From NCBI RefSeq assembly GCF_900115505.1, contig NZ_FOWQ01000004.1, positions 56,250-120,249 of the forward strand: a stretch of DNA of 64,000 nt, written 5' to 3'. Every line of letters begins with the position of its first letter. The stretch's first letter is position 1. The notes beneath the pieces were generated by a model. The model was not told the DNA's origin, did not search any database, and saw only the letters and a program-made list of their open reading frames with translations. A program made the translations under genes and the position numbers. Of this stretch, positions 50,937 to 60,726 are shown piece after piece. This stretch comes from Geodermatophilus dictyosporus (GTDB taxonomy: Bacteria > Actinomycetota > Actinomycetes > Mycobacteriales > Geodermatophilaceae).

Positions 50937-51051
50937 GTGTGTCTCCGCGTGCTCGGGGACCGCGGGGCCTCCGCGGTCCTGCACCCTGTGGTCTCGGCAG
51001 CCTGCGCGCGGAGTCCAGCCGGAGGAACGGACGATCTGGTCTCGTTGACCG

Positions 51052-52074
51052 CTAGGCGGCCAGCGCCCGCTCCCCGCGCAGCGCCGAGCGGCCGGCCTCC
51101 CAGGCGCCGAGCAGGTACCGGGCGGTGAGGCCGTCGACGGCCAGCGAGCACGCCGCGCCGAAGAGCACGTCCCCGGCCAGGGACGGGTCCTCGGCCACCA
51201 GCGAGCCGCACATGTCCACCGAGGCGATCTGCTCGTGGACGGCGTCGGCCTCCACGTGCTCGTCGTAGAAGACCGTCGTCGCCGCGTCGTGGCCCAGCCG
51301 GCGCAGCCCCGCCGAGTAGCGGCGGCTGGGCTCGGAGGAGGTCATCTCCACGCAGGCGAGGTGGCCCAGCGCCGCGGCGCGCCAGCGCCGGTGCAGGGCG
51401 AGCAGCGACATGGTGTTGACCGAGGTGAACGCGACGGCGGGCGCGTCGTCCCAGAGGGCGCCGTAGCCGGCGTCGAGGCCGAGGTCGCGCATCATCCCGG
51501 CGAACAGCTCGCTGTGCATGCGCTCGGCCGAGCCGCCGCCGTACTCGTCGGCCTGGATCTCGACCATCGCCGCCTTGGCCCGCCCGGACAGCCGCGGGAC
51601 GGCGAAGGTGTGCGGGTCGCCCTCCTTGAGGTGGTACACCGACCGCAGGGTCAGGTACTCGCGCCACTGCTCGGCGGTGCCGCGCTTGGCCATGAAGGCC
51701 GACAGCGACGGGCCGTCGTCGGCGGCGATGAGCGCGGCGAGCTGCTGGTCGACCGGCTCGCCGGTGGCCTCCGGGGGACCGGTCAGCTCCTGCAGCCCGG
51801 CGAGGTGGCGCCGCTCGAGGTGCGCCCGCAGCGCCAGCAGGGCGGGGTCCCACTCCAGCGCGTCGTCGACGTCGTCGAAGCCGCGGTAGTGCAGCTCGTA
51901 GCAGAGGGCCAGCGCCAGCTGGAGGTCGTCGTCGAGCAGGGGGTCCGGCGCCGCCTCCGCGGTCCGGCGGGCCAGGTCGACGGTGGCGGGGGAGACGGCT
52001 CCGGCGCGGAGGTCGTCGGCGAGGGCGGCGGACAGGGGGCCCCGGGGCTCGGGCAGGCGCATGGACCTGGCCAT
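51052..52074 (-). CDS. Heme-oxygenase-like iron-containing redox protein
   Basis: A protein of about 340 residues of the haem-oxygenase-like diiron oxidase family: [38 protein letters not shown] and [15 protein letters not shown] hold the Glu and His residues that would bind two irons. Reactions in this superfamily are diverse; this subgroup is unassigned. The ATG at 52074 is used, with 52062 as alternative. Divergent from the SDR gene at 52139. Confidence 0.75.
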   Translation of the reverse strand: MARSMRLPEPRGPLSAALADDLRAGAVSPATVDLARRTAEAAPDPLLDDDLQLALALCYELHYRGFDDVDDALEWDPALLALRAHLERRHLAGLQELTGPPEATGEPVDQQLAALIAADDGPSLSAFMAKRGTAEQWREYLTLRSVYHLKEGDPHTFAVPRLSGRAKAAMVEIQADEYGGGSAERMHSELFAGMMRDLGLDAGYGALWDDAPAVAFTSVNTMSLLALHRRWRAAALGHLACVEMTSSEPSRRYSAGLRRLGHDAATTVFYDEHVEADAVHEQIASVDMCGSLVAEDPSLAGDVLFGAACSLAVDGLTARYLLGAWEAGRSALRGERALAA

Positions 52075-52138
52075 GCCCCGCGGCACGCCATCTGATGCAC
52101 CGTGCACGATGTGATGCCGTACCGGGTAGTGGCCGGAC

Positions 52139-52984
52139 ATGGCAGACCTGCGCAACCGCGTCGTCCTCGTGACCGGCGGCAGTGCCGGCATCGGCCGGGC
52201 CACCGTGGCCCGGCTGGCCGCCGGCGGTGCCCGGGTGGTCACCTGCGCCCGTGACGGGCGGCGGCTGGTCGAGGCGGTGGGCGGCCTGCCCGGCGTCACC
52301 GCCGTGACCGCCGACGTCGCCGACGCCGCCGACCGCGCGGCGCTGGTGCAGCGCGTCCTCGACGAGCACGGGCGGCTCGACGCCGTGGTGCTCAACGCCG
52401 GCCTGGCCTACGCGGCGCTGGTCGAGGACACCCCGGGCGAGGTGGTCGAGGGCATGGTGGCCACCAACCTCACCGGGGTGGTGGAGCTGACCCGGCTGGC
52501 GCTGCCGCACCTGCTGCGCGCGGCCGCCGAGCGCGGGCGGGGCGACGTGCTCGTGGTCAGCTCCTCCGCCGGGCTCGCCCAGGTGCCCCCGCTGACCGTC
52601 TACTCGGCCACCAAGGCCGGCGTGCAGGGGTTCCTCTCCGGGCTGCGCCGAGAGGTGACCGCGCGCGGCGTCCGGGTGCACTCGGTCCTGCCGGGGCCGG
52701 TGGCCACCGAGTGGATGGCCCGCGGCCACGGCAGCCCGCCGGCCTCCGACGCCGACGCCGACGGGCGCCTGACGCCCGGCGTGGCGACCGAGCGGGTGGC
52801 CGAGCGGGTGGCCGGGTGCCTGACGTCGTACTGGTCGCGCTCGGTGGCCGTCCCGCGGGTGATGGGCCTGGCCCGGCTCGGCGAGGTCTTCCCGGTCAAC
52901 CGGGTGCTCGACGTGGTGGTCTCCCGGCAGGCCGACCTGATCCGCCGCGTCTCGGCGCGGATGGTCGAGCAGCGCACCGGCTGA
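52139..52984 (+). CDS. Short-chain dehydrogenase/reductase
   Basis: A 281-residue classical SDR: cofactor motif VTGGSAGIGRATVARLA, NAGLAY (NAG), and active site VSSSAGLAQVPPLTVYSATK (Ser, YxxxK). The C-terminal basic segment may associate with membrane. Substrate unknown. Followed by the DUF1353 gene after 33 bases. Confidence 0.88.
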   Translation: MADLRNRVVLVTGGSAGIGRATVARLAAGGARVVTCARDGRRLVEAVGGLPGVTAVTADVADAADRAALVQRVLDEHGRLDAVVLNAGLAYAALVEDTPGEVVEGMVATNLTGVVELTRLALPHLLRAAAERGRGDVLVVSSSAGLAQVPPLTVYSATKAGVQGFLSGLRREVTARGVRVHSVLPGPVATEWMARGHGSPPASDADADGRLTPGVATERVAERVAGCLTSYWSRSVAVPRVMGLARLGEVFPVNRVLDVVVSRQADLIRRVSARMVEQRTG

Positions 52985-53017
52985 GCACCCGCGCCCGGCC
53001 GGCGGCAGGATCGCCGC

Positions 53018-53578
53018 GTGCCCTTCGACCCGCCCGCCGCCGTCCTCCGCACCTCCGGCGCCGACGGCTGGACGCTCGTCGAGCCGCTGACCTACCTCGG
53101 CCGCAGCGACCGCTTCGTCGTCCCCGCCGGCTTCGGCACCGACCTGGCCAGCGTGCCGCGGCCGGTGCTGTGGCTGGTCCCGGAGTCGGGCCGCTACACG
53201 CTGGCCGCGGTGCTGCACGACTGGCTGTGCACGGTGGGCATCCGCACCCGGGTGGTGACCTCGCGGCAGGCCGACGGGATCTTCCGGCGGGTCATGCGCG
53301 AGGCCGGTGTGCCGGTGCTGCTGCGCTGGCTCATGTGGGCCGGCGTCCGCTGGGGCGCCCTCGCCGACGCCGAGCGGCGGCCCGGCTGGTGGGCCAGCGC
53401 GCCGGGGGTGCTGGCGATCTCGGTGCTGGCCGCGCCGCTGGTGCTGCCCTCGGTGCTGCTGCTGCCCGGGCTGCTCGTCTACGCCGCCGCCGAGCGGCTG
53501 GTGTCGGGGGAGGGCGTCCGGCCCTGGAGCCGGGCTGCGGACGACGGGCCGGACGACGAGGCTGCCGCACATGAGTGA
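53018..53578 (+). CDS. DUF1353 protein with C-terminal membrane segment
   Basis: A 186-residue protein. The DUF1353 signature FVVPAGFGTDLASVPRPVLW and VLHDWLCTVG is in the first 80 residues; a hydrophobic hairpin follows (LAISVLAAPLVLPSVLLLPG). DUF1353 proteins occur in phages and bacteria and may be a hydrolase fold. GTG six bases after CAGGAT (leaderless pattern). Overlaps the next gene by eight bases. Confidence 0.75.
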   Translation: MPFDPPAAVLRTSGADGWTLVEPLTYLGRSDRFVVPAGFGTDLASVPRPVLWLVPESGRYTLAAVLHDWLCTVGIRTRVVTSRQADGIFRRVMREAGVPVLLRWLMWAGVRWGALADAERRPGWWASAPGVLAISVLAAPLVLPSVLLLPGLLVYAAAERLVSGEGVRPWSRAADDGPDDEAAAHE

Positions 53579-54701
53579 CGCACCCGGACCGCCGTTCCGC
53601 GCCGACCACGTCGGGAGCCTGCTGCGCCCGCCCGCGCTGCTCGAGGCCCGCGCCCGCCACGCCGCCGGGGAGATCGACGACGCCGAGCTGCGCGGCGTGG
53701 AGGACGAGGCGATCGCCGACGTCGTCCGGCTGCAGGGCGACGTGGGCCTGCGCACCGCCACCGACGGGGAGTTCCGCCGCGCCTCGTGGCACATGGACTT
53801 CATCTACGCCATCGACGGGATCAGCAAGGTGAGCGGCGAGGACATCGTCGTCCACTTCCGCAACGCCGACGGCACGATCGACTTCACACCGGCCGGGCTG
53901 CACGTGGACGGGCCGCTGTCGATCGACGAGCCGATCTTCGGGGCGGACTTCGCCTACCTGCAGGGCCAGGTGGACGAGCGGCAGACGGCCAAGCTGACCA
54001 TCCCCTCGCCGTCGATGGTCCACTACCGCGGCGGCGCGGCGGCGATCGACCCGGCCGTCTACCCCGACGAGGACGCCTTCTGGGACGCGCTGTCGGCCGC
54101 CTACGCCCAGCAGGTGCGGGGCATCGCCGCCCGGGGCTGCACCTACCTGCAGCTCGACGACACCAGCTTGGCCTACCTCAACGACCCCGCCCAGCGCGCC
54201 GAGCTCGCCGCCCAGGGCCGCGACGCCGAGCACCAGCACGAGCGCTACATCCGGCAGATCAACGCCGCGCTCGCCGGCCGGCCCGAGGGGCTCACGGTCA
54301 CCACCCACATGTGCCGCGGCAACTTCCGCTCCTCCTGGGTGGCCGAGGGGGGCTACGACTTCGTCGCCGAGGCGCTCTTCGGCGGCCTGGAGGTCGACGG
54401 CTTCTTCCTCGAGTACGACGACGCCCGCTCCGGGGGCTTCGAGCCGCTGCGCTTCGTGCCGGAGGGCAAGCGGGTGGTCCTGGGCCTGGTGACGACGAAG
54501 CGGCCCGAGCTCGAGTCGAAGGACGACCTGAAGCGGCGCATCGACGAGGCCGCCCGCTTCGTGCCGCTGGAGCAGCTGGCGATCTCGCCGCAGTGCGGGT
54601 TCTCCTCCACCGTCGAGGGCAACGCGCTGACCCGCGAGGAGCAGGTGGCCAAGCTGGCGCTGGTCGTCGAGGTCGCCGAGGAGGTCTGGGGCGACTCCTG
54701 A
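53571..54701 (+). CDS. MetE C-terminal-domain-like methyltransferase
   Basis: A 376-residue protein of the cobalamin-independent methionine synthase family, C-terminal barrel only: RADHVGSLLRPPALLEAR, TDGEFRRASWHMDF, YLQLDDTSLAY and zinc ligands in THMCRGNFRSSW (His, Cys), FLEYDDARSG (Glu) and ISPQCGFSSTVEGN (Cys). Proteins such as YxjG are of this size and transfer methyl groups to thiols; the acceptor here is unknown. ATG overlaps the preceding gene by eight bases. Confidence 0.88.
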   Translation: MSDAPGPPFRADHVGSLLRPPALLEARARHAAGEIDDAELRGVEDEAIADVVRLQGDVGLRTATDGEFRRASWHMDFIYAIDGISKVSGEDIVVHFRNADGTIDFTPAGLHVDGPLSIDEPIFGADFAYLQGQVDERQTAKLTIPSPSMVHYRGGAAAIDPAVYPDEDAFWDALSAAYAQQVRGIAARGCTYLQLDDTSLAYLNDPAQRAELAAQGRDAEHQHERYIRQINAALAGRPEGLTVTTHMCRGNFRSSWVAEGGYDFVAEALFGGLEVDGFFLEYDDARSGGFEPLRFVPEGKRVVLGLVTTKRPELESKDDLKRRIDEAARFVPLEQLAISPQCGFSSTVEGNALTREEQVAKLALVVEVAEEVWGDS

Positions 54702-54824
54702 GCGATCACGGGCCGGTCACGACCGGGGACCTGGCCGGGCGGGCGGTGCGGCGGCTTGGCATGCTCGCAGCGTCTCGAGGACAGCGTCGTCCGGGCGCTG
54801 TCTGCGCACGCGAGGAGGACGCCC

Positions 54825-57068
54825 GTGTCCACCACGGTCAGCAGGCCCGACACCGACGGAGGACCGCCCGGGGGGACCGGCCGCCGCCGGCCCACGCTCA
54901 AGAGCACCCTGGTGTGGACGGCGGTGGCGGTCGTCGGCGCCGTCGCCTGGACCGTCCTCGCGCTGTCGCGGGGTGAGTCGGTCTCGGCGCTGTGGATGCT
55001 CTTCGCCGCGCTGTGCTCCTACGCCATCGCCTACCGCTTCTACGCCCGGTTCATCGCCTACCGGGCGCTGCGCGTCGACGACCGGCGGGCCACCCCGGCC
55101 GAGCGGCTGCACAACGGCATCGACTTCGACGTCACCGACCGGCGGGTGCTCTTCGGGCACCACTTCGCCGCCATCGCCGGCGCCGGCCCGCTCGTCGGCC
55201 CGGTGCTCGCCGCCCAGATGGGCTACCTGCCCGGCACCATCTGGATCGTCGTCGGCGTCATCTTCGCCGGCGCCGTCCAGGACATGGTCGTCCTGTTCTT
55301 CTCGATGCGGCGCAACGGCAAGAGCCTGGGCCAGATGGTCCGCGAGGAGATCGGCATCGTCGGCGGCGTCGCCGCGCTGATCGCCGTCTTCGCGATCATG
55401 ATCCTCATCCTGGCCGTGCTGGCGCTGATCGTGGTCAACGCGCTGGCGGAGTCGCCGTGGGGCGTCTTCTCCATCGCGCTCACCATCCCGATCGCGCTGT
55501 TCATGGGCGTCTACCTGCGGGTGCTGCGGCCCGGCCGGGTGCTCGAGGCCACCGCCATCGGCGTCGTCCTGCTGCTGCTGGCGATCGTCGGCGGCGGCTG
55601 GATCGACAACACCGGCCTGGCCGACGCCCTGACGCTGTCCAAGGAGTGGCTGGTCCTCGCCCTGGTGGTCTACGGCTTCGTCGCCTCGGTGCTGCCGGTC
55701 TGGCTGCTGCTGACCCCCCGCGACTACCTGTCGACCTTCATGAAGATCGGCGTCATCGCGCTGCTGGCGGTCAGCCTGCTCATCGCCCGCCCGGTGCTGC
55801 AGGCCGACGCGATCACCGACTTCGCCCGCGAGGGCACCGGACCGGTGTTCGCCGGGTCGCTGTTCCCGTTCGTCTTCATCACCATCGCCTGCGGCGCCCT
55901 GTCGGGCTTCCACGCCCTGATCTCCTCGGGGACGACGCCGAAGATGGTCGCCAAGGAGAGCCAGGTCCGGCTCATCGGTTACGGCGGCATGCTGATGGAG
56001 TCCTTCGTGGCCATCAGCGCGCTGATCGCCGCCGTGGTCATCGACCAGGGCCTGTACTACGCGATGAACGCCCCGGCCGGCGTGACCGGGGGGACGCCGG
56101 AGACCGCGGCCGCCTACGTCAGCGGCCTGGGCTTCCCGACGTCGGCCGCCGACCTCGCCGCCGCCTCGGCCGCGGTGCAGGAGCCGAGCCTCATCTCGCG
56201 CACCGGCGGTGCCCCGACGCTCGCCGTCGGCATCTCGGAGATCTTCAGCAACGCGTTCGGCGGGAACCTGCAGGCCTTCTGGTACCACTTCGCGATCATG
56301 TTCGAGGCGCTGTTCATCCTCACCGCCGTCGACGCCGGCACCCGCGTGGGCCGGTTCATGCTGCAGGACACCATCGGCAACGTCTGGAAGAAGTTCGGCG
56401 ACCTGTCGTGGCGGCCGGGCAACATCATCGCCAGCGCGATCGTCGTCGGCCTGTGGGGCGGCATGCTCTACATCGGCGTCACCGACCCGCTGGGCGGCGT
56501 CAACCAGCTCTTCCCGCTGTTCGGCATCGCCAACCAGCTCCTCGCCGCGATCGCGCTGACCCTCTGCACGGTGCTGCTGGTCAAGCACGGCAAGCTGAAG
56601 TACGCCTGGATCACCGCCGTCCCGCTGGCCTGGGACCTGGTGGTGACGATGACGGCGAGCTGGCAGAAGGTCTTCTCCGACAACCCCGCGATCGGCTACT
56701 TCGCCCAGCGCAACCGCTACGCGACCGCGCTGGACAACGGTGAGGTCCTCGCACCGGCGCAGGACGTGGGCCAGATGCAGCAGGTGGTCACCAACTCGAC
56801 CATCAACGGCGTGCTGCAGGCCTTCTTCGCGCTCCTGGTGGTCGTGGTCTTCGTCAACGCGCTGGTGGTCATCGCCCGGGCCGTCCGCGCCCGCGGGCCG
56901 CTGCCCACCACCGAGGAGCCGGCCGTCCCGTCGCGGATCGTCGAGCCCTCGGGGCTGTTCGCGACGGCGGAGGAGAAGCAGGCCATCGCCGAGCACGAGC
57001 GGCTGGTCGGCGCCGGCGCCGGTGCCCGCGGTCAGGGCACCTTCACCGAGGAGGGACCGGCCCGGTGA
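54825..57068 (+). CDS. cstA: CstA family pyruvate/peptide transporter
   Basis: A 747-residue membrane protein with about 16-18 helices, the CstA carbon-starvation family (pyruvate or peptide uptake). Signature regions are HFAAIAGAGPLVGPVLAAQM, QDMVVLFFSMRRNGKSLGQM, GFHALISSGTTPKM and DAGTRVGRFMLQD. Start GTG at 54825 with GAGGAGG site; an earlier in-frame ATG at 54756 has none. The next small gene overlaps by four bases, the usual CstA-YjiX pair. Confidence 0.93.
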   Translation: MSTTVSRPDTDGGPPGGTGRRRPTLKSTLVWTAVAVVGAVAWTVLALSRGESVSALWMLFAALCSYAIAYRFYARFIAYRALRVDDRRATPAERLHNGIDFDVTDRRVLFGHHFAAIAGAGPLVGPVLAAQMGYLPGTIWIVVGVIFAGAVQDMVVLFFSMRRNGKSLGQMVREEIGIVGGVAALIAVFAIMILILAVLALIVVNALAESPWGVFSIALTIPIALFMGVYLRVLRPGRVLEATAIGVVLLLLAIVGGGWIDNTGLADALTLSKEWLVLALVVYGFVASVLPVWLLLTPRDYLSTFMKIGVIALLAVSLLIARPVLQADAITDFAREGTGPVFAGSLFPFVFITIACGALSGFHALISSGTTPKMVAKESQVRLIGYGGMLMESFVAISALIAAVVIDQGLYYAMNAPAGVTGGTPETAAAYVSGLGFPTSAADLAAASAAVQEPSLISRTGGAPTLAVGISEIFSNAFGGNLQAFWYHFAIMFEALFILTAVDAGTRVGRFMLQDTIGNVWKKFGDLSWRPGNIIASAIVVGLWGGMLYIGVTDPLGGVNQLFPLFGIANQLLAAIALTLCTVLLVKHGKLKYAWITAVPLAWDLVVTMTASWQKVFSDNPAIGYFAQRNRYATALDNGEVLAPAQDVGQMQQVVTNSTINGVLQAFFALLVVVVFVNALVVIARAVRARGPLPTTEEPAVPSRIVEPSGLFATAEEKQAIAEHERLVGAGAGARGQGTFTEEGPAR

Positions 57069-57277
57069 CGGCCGACGTCGCCGGCCCGGTCCGGTCCGCC
57101 GCCGTCCGGGCCTGGCGCGGGGTGCGCTGGTACCTGCGCGAGTGGAGCGGCGAGGCGCGCTGGGACGACTACCTGGCGCACTGCGCCGCGCACGGGCACC
57201 AGCCGGTGAGCCGGCGGGAGTTCGAGCGGCGTCGCGCCGACGAGCGGGAGCGCAACCCGGTCAGCCGCTGCTGCTGA
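57065..57277 (+). CDS. YbdD/YjiX family small protein
   Basis: A 70-residue protein always found with CstA-type carriers (DUF466): VRAWRGVRWYLREWSGEARW then YLAHCAAHGHQPVSRREFE, ending in paired cysteines. In E. coli YjiX is needed with BtsT. GTGA overlap with cstA shows co-translation. Confidence 0.9.
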   Translation: MTADVAGPVRSAAVRAWRGVRWYLREWSGEARWDDYLAHCAAHGHQPVSRREFERRRADERERNPVSRCC

Positions 57278-57290
57278 GCCGGTCCTCCGT

Positions 57291-57323
57291 GGCCCCGGTC
57301 CTCCACCAGGAGGCCGGGGCCGC
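57291..57323 (+). terminator. Terminator after cstA-ybdD
   Basis: An inverted repeat of about 13 bases (GGCCCCGGTCCTCC with GGAGGCCGGGGCC, one bulge) 14 bases after the stop. Confidence 0.55.
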
Positions 57324-57529
57324 GGCCGTCAGGCGGGGACGGGGTCGGCGCCGCCCGGTCCCGGCCGCGAGAGCCGTCCCCCGGGGGCCGGGACCGGGTC
57401 GGGGAGGCAACGGTTGGTCCCGCCCGTCCCAGGGGTGCTCCGGTGTCCCAGCAGCGGTCAGGCGGAGCGGGCGGGGTGCCGACTCCCCAGGTACGTCCCG
57501 AGGCCCGCGGGCCCGTCCGAGGAGTGCCC

Positions 57530-57871
57530 ATGCCGTCGTCCCCCGACCGCCGTTCCCGCCGCCTCACCGAGCTGCGCGCCGGCATGTCCGTCCTGACGAG
57601 CGCGGCCGCCGACCTCGGCGTCGGCAGCCAGACCGAGGTGCGGGTGCTGCCCGACGGCCGGCTGTGGCTGACCGAGCAGGGCATCGCCGTCACCGCCTCC
57701 GACGTCTACCAGGCCGCCCGCGGGCTGGTCGCCGCCCAGCTCGACGCCATCGCGCGGGTCTCGAGTGACCCGGTCGAGGACCACGCGCTGGCCTGGCTGG
57801 TCACCCTGCAGACCAACGAGGTCATGGTCGGCATCGAGGACGAGGCGACCCGGGAGGACGACGCCGCCTGA
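57530..57871 (+). CDS. Hypothetical protein
   Basis: A 113-residue soluble protein (RLTELRAGMSVLTSAAADLG, VRVLPDGRLWLTEQGIAV, DHALAWLVTLQTNEVMVGIE). No family recognised; normal codon bias and CGAGGAG ribosome site before the ATG support it. Acidic C-terminus. Confidence 0.6.
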   Translation: MPSSPDRRSRRLTELRAGMSVLTSAAADLGVGSQTEVRVLPDGRLWLTEQGIAVTASDVYQAARGLVAAQLDAIARVSSDPVEDHALAWLVTLQTNEVMVGIEDEATREDDAA

Positions 57872-57896
57872 GGCGCGGCCGCGCGGCCGGCGGCGC

Positions 57897-58346
57897 TCAG
57901 CCGGCCGGGCGCCGGCTGACCAGCAGGCCGATCTCGCCGTCCTGCAGCACCTCGCCGTCCTGGTCGAGCAGCGCGAACCGCCGGCGCAGGACGCCGGCGT
58001 CCCCGCGGCCGGTCGGCCGGGTCTCCAGGATCTCGACCCGGCAGCGGACCGTGGCGCCGATGCGCAGCGGCCGCCGGAACCGCCACCCGTCGACGCCGAG
58101 CAGCGCGATCGAGCACTCCTCGAAGACGCCGATCCGCGACGCCAGCCCCATCGCCACCGACAGGCCGAGCAGCCCGTGCGCGATCCGCTCGCCGAAGCGG
58201 CCCTCCCGCGCGGACTCCGCATCGGTGTGCACCGGGTTGGTGTCCCAGCTCCACCCGGCGAAGGTGACGACGTCGGCCTCGGTGATCGTGCGGGCCTGGC
58301 TGGTGAACACCTGGCCGGGGGAGAAGTCCTCGAAGTGGTGGGCCAC
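57897..58346 (-). CDS. MaoC-like dehydratase
   Basis: A 149-residue hot-dog protein of the (R)-specific enoyl-CoA hydratase family: FEDFSPGQVFTSQARTITEA, then WDTNPVHTDAESAREGRFGE with the catalytic Asp/His, and RIAHGLLGLSVAMGL. Fatty-acid or steroid side-chain beta-oxidation is the usual role. GTG start with GGAGGAG directly upstream; the same open frame extends to 59339 across another gene and is not real there. Confidence 0.85.
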   Translation of the reverse strand: MAHHFEDFSPGQVFTSQARTITEADVVTFAGWSWDTNPVHTDAESAREGRFGERIAHGLLGLSVAMGLASRIGVFEECSIALLGVDGWRFRRPLRIGATVRCRVEILETRPTGRGDAGVLRRRFALLDQDGEVLQDGEIGLLVSRRPAG

Positions 58347-58574
58347 ACTCCTCCCTACCAGTGACCGGGGCGCGCGGACGAGCCACCCCGGGGAACGGTG
58401 AGTCCGCGCACAACCGGGATGCCGGCGCCCCTCGTGCGCCTTGGACCCTGCCGTGGACAACCCGTGGGGGCTCACGCGCCGCCGTGAGCTGGACTTCTGC
58501 CGGATGACGACCGCCGGCTGGTGACGCCGCCCGCCGCCGTCCCCCACCCCACGCACACCCCGAGAGGCACGTCC

Positions 58575-59912
58575 GTGCTCGCACGTCTCCGTTCCGTCCC
58601 CTTCGCCGCGCAGGTGCTCCTCGCGCTGGTCGCGGGCATCGCCCTGGGTCTGGTGGCCCGCGACCTCGGCCCCGTCGCCGACGGGTCGCCGAACTGGCTC
58701 ACCAGCACCCTCCAGACCGTCGGCGGCACCTTCGTCACGCTGCTGAAGGTCCTCGTCCCGCCGCTGGTCGTCACCGCCGTGATCGTCAGCATCGCCAACC
58801 TGCGGCAGGTCTCCAACGCCGCCCGGCTGGCCGGCCAGACGCTGCTGTGGTTCGCGATCACCGCGCTGATCGCCGTGACCATCGGCATCGGCCTGGGCCT
58901 GCTCACCCAGCCCGGCCGCAACAGCTCCGTCGACGCCGCCGCCCAGGCCCCGCCGGAGACCACCGGTTCCTGGTGGGACTTCCTCACCGGCCTGGTGCCG
59001 GGCAACGTCCTCGGCCTGCAGACCGGCGCCGACGGCAGCCTGTCGTTCAACGTGCTGCAGCTCATCGTGCTCTCGGTCGCGGTCGGCGTCGCGGTGCTCA
59101 AGGTCGGCGAGCCGGCCGAGCCGTTCCTCGGCCTGGTCCGCTCCGCCCTGGCCGTCGTCCAGAAGCTGCTGTGGTGGGTCATCCTGCTCGCCCCGCTGGG
59201 CACCGTCGGCCTCATCGGCAACGCCGTCGCCACCTACGGCTGGGAGTCGCTGGGCTCGCTGAGCGTCTTCGCCGGTGCCGTCTACGCCGGCCTGGCGCTG
59301 GTGCTGTTCGTGGTCTACCCGGTGCTCCTGCGGCTGCACGGCCTCTCGCCGCTGCGCTGGTTCGCCGGTGCCTGGCCGGCCATCCAGCTGGCCTTCGTCT
59401 CCCGTTCCTCGATCGGCACGCTGCCGGTGACCGAGCGGGTCACCGAGCAGAGCCTGGGCGTCCCGCGGTCCTACGCCTCCTTCGCCGTGCCGCTCGGCGC
59501 GACGACGAAGATGGACGGCTGCGCGGCGATCTACCCCGCGCTCGCGGCGGTCTTCGTGGCGCAGTTCTTCGGCGTGGACCTCTCCCTCACCGACTACCTG
59601 CTCATCGCGCTGGTGTCGGTGGTCGGCTCGGCCGCCACCGCCGGCGTCACCGGCGCGGTGGTCATGCTGACCCTGACGCTGTCGACGCTGGGCCTGCCCC
59701 TGGCCGGTGTGGGCCTGCTGCTGGCGGTCGACCCGATCCTCGACATGGGCCGCACCGCGGTGAACGTGGCCGGCCAGGCGCTCGTCCCGACGATCGTGGC
59801 CAAGCGGGAGGGCATCCTCGACCTGGAGCGGTTCCGCTCCGGGCGGGCGGCCGGCCCGCTGGCCGACCCGACGGGGGTCGACGCTGACCTGCGGCAGCCC
59901 GTCACCGCCTGA
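58575..59912 (+). CDS. Dicarboxylate/amino-acid:cation symporter (SDF family)
   Basis: A 445-residue secondary transporter (DctA/GltP family) with eight helices and two re-entrant loops. The first hairpin motif reads VSRSSIGTLPVTERVT, where most members have a run of serines, and the substrate/cation signature is DPILDMGRTAVNVAGQ. Imports C4-dicarboxylates, glutamate or related acids with Na+ or H+. GTG 58575 after GAGAGG; GTG at 58521 is an alternative. A terminator hairpin follows at 59927-59964. The 58347-58574 spacer holds a short hairpin (GCTCACG with CGTGAGC) and no gene. Confidence 0.9.
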   Translation: MLARLRSVPFAAQVLLALVAGIALGLVARDLGPVADGSPNWLTSTLQTVGGTFVTLLKVLVPPLVVTAVIVSIANLRQVSNAARLAGQTLLWFAITALIAVTIGIGLGLLTQPGRNSSVDAAAQAPPETTGSWWDFLTGLVPGNVLGLQTGADGSLSFNVLQLIVLSVAVGVAVLKVGEPAEPFLGLVRSALAVVQKLLWWVILLAPLGTVGLIGNAVATYGWESLGSLSVFAGAVYAGLALVLFVVYPVLLRLHGLSPLRWFAGAWPAIQLAFVSRSSIGTLPVTERVTEQSLGVPRSYASFAVPLGATTKMDGCAAIYPALAAVFVAQFFGVDLSLTDYLLIALVSVVGSAATAGVTGAVVMLTLTLSTLGLPLAGVGLLLAVDPILDMGRTAVNVAGQALVPTIVAKREGILDLERFRSGRAAGPLADPTGVDADLRQPVTA

Positions 59913-59926
59913 CCCGGACCACGACC

Positions 59927-59964
59927 CGACGGGCCGGGGCCTCCGCGGAGGTCCCGGCCCGTCG
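59927..59964 (+). terminator. Terminator of the symporter gene
   Basis: An 18-base stem (59927-59944 with 59947-59964, one G-T) 15 bases after the stop. Confidence 0.7.
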
Positions 59965-60010
59965 TCGTCGGGGGGAGCCGGTGCCGTCCGAGCGGTGACA
60001 GGATGCGGCG

Positions 60011-60703
60011 GTGGAGGAACTGCTGCGGGACCTCGCGCGGATCACCCTGGTGGGCAGGCCGGTCGGCGACGTCCTCACCGAGGTGGTGCAGGTGGCCGAG
60101 CGCGGGATCCCCGGCGCCGAGTCGGCCTCGGTCACCCTGCTGCGAGGGGAGGACGCCTCGACCGCGGCCTGGTCGGGAGAGCTGGCGGTGCCCGCGGAGC
60201 AGCTGCAGTACGAGCGGGGCCACGGCCCCTGCCTGGACGCCGGCCGCGGCGGGGTGGTGCTGCGGATCGACGACGTGCGCACCGAGCAGCGCTGGCCCGA
60301 CTACGCCGCGCGGGTCGCCGAGCTCGGGGTGCGCAGCTCGCTGTCCCTCCCGCTGCCGTTCCAGGGCGCGGTGATCGGCGCCCTGAACACCTACTCGACG
60401 CAGCCGTCGGCGTTCGCCTCCGCCGAGGTGCTCGACGCCGCCACGACCGTGGCCGAGGTGCTCGCGGTGGCCGTCGCCAACGCGCACGAGGTCGCCCGCC
60501 TCGGCGACGAGGCGGCCCAGCTCCGCCAGGCGATGCAGTCGCGGGCGGTCATCGAGCAGGCCAAGGGCGTGCTCATGGCCCAGCACGGCGTGGACCCCGA
60601 GCGGGCGTTCGAGATCCTGCGCGAGGCCTCGATGCGCTACAACCGCAAGCTCCGCGACATCGCCACCGGCATCGTCGGCTCCGTGCAGGCGCGGGGGCAG
60701 TAG
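60011..60703 (+). CDS. GAF-ANTAR transcription antitermination regulator
   Basis: A 230-residue protein. A GAF sensor (about 20-160, ASVTLLRGEDASTAAWSGEL, RGHGPCLDAGRGGVVLRIDD) is joined to a C-terminal ANTAR RNA-binding domain (about 168-225, SRAVIEQAKGVLMAQHGVDP then AFEILREASMRYNRKLRDIA). ANTAR proteins prevent termination by binding paired RNA stem-loops; the target is unknown. GTG six bases after CAGGAT: leaderless pattern. Confidence 0.92.
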   Translation: MEELLRDLARITLVGRPVGDVLTEVVQVAERGIPGAESASVTLLRGEDASTAAWSGELAVPAEQLQYERGHGPCLDAGRGGVVLRIDDVRTEQRWPDYAARVAELGVRSSLSLPLPFQGAVIGALNTYSTQPSAFASAEVLDAATTVAEVLAVAVANAHEVARLGDEAAQLRQAMQSRAVIEQAKGVLMAQHGVDPERAFEILREASMRYNRKLRDIATGIVGSVQARGQ

Positions 60704-60726
60704 GCGGACCTGCGGAGGGGGGACCG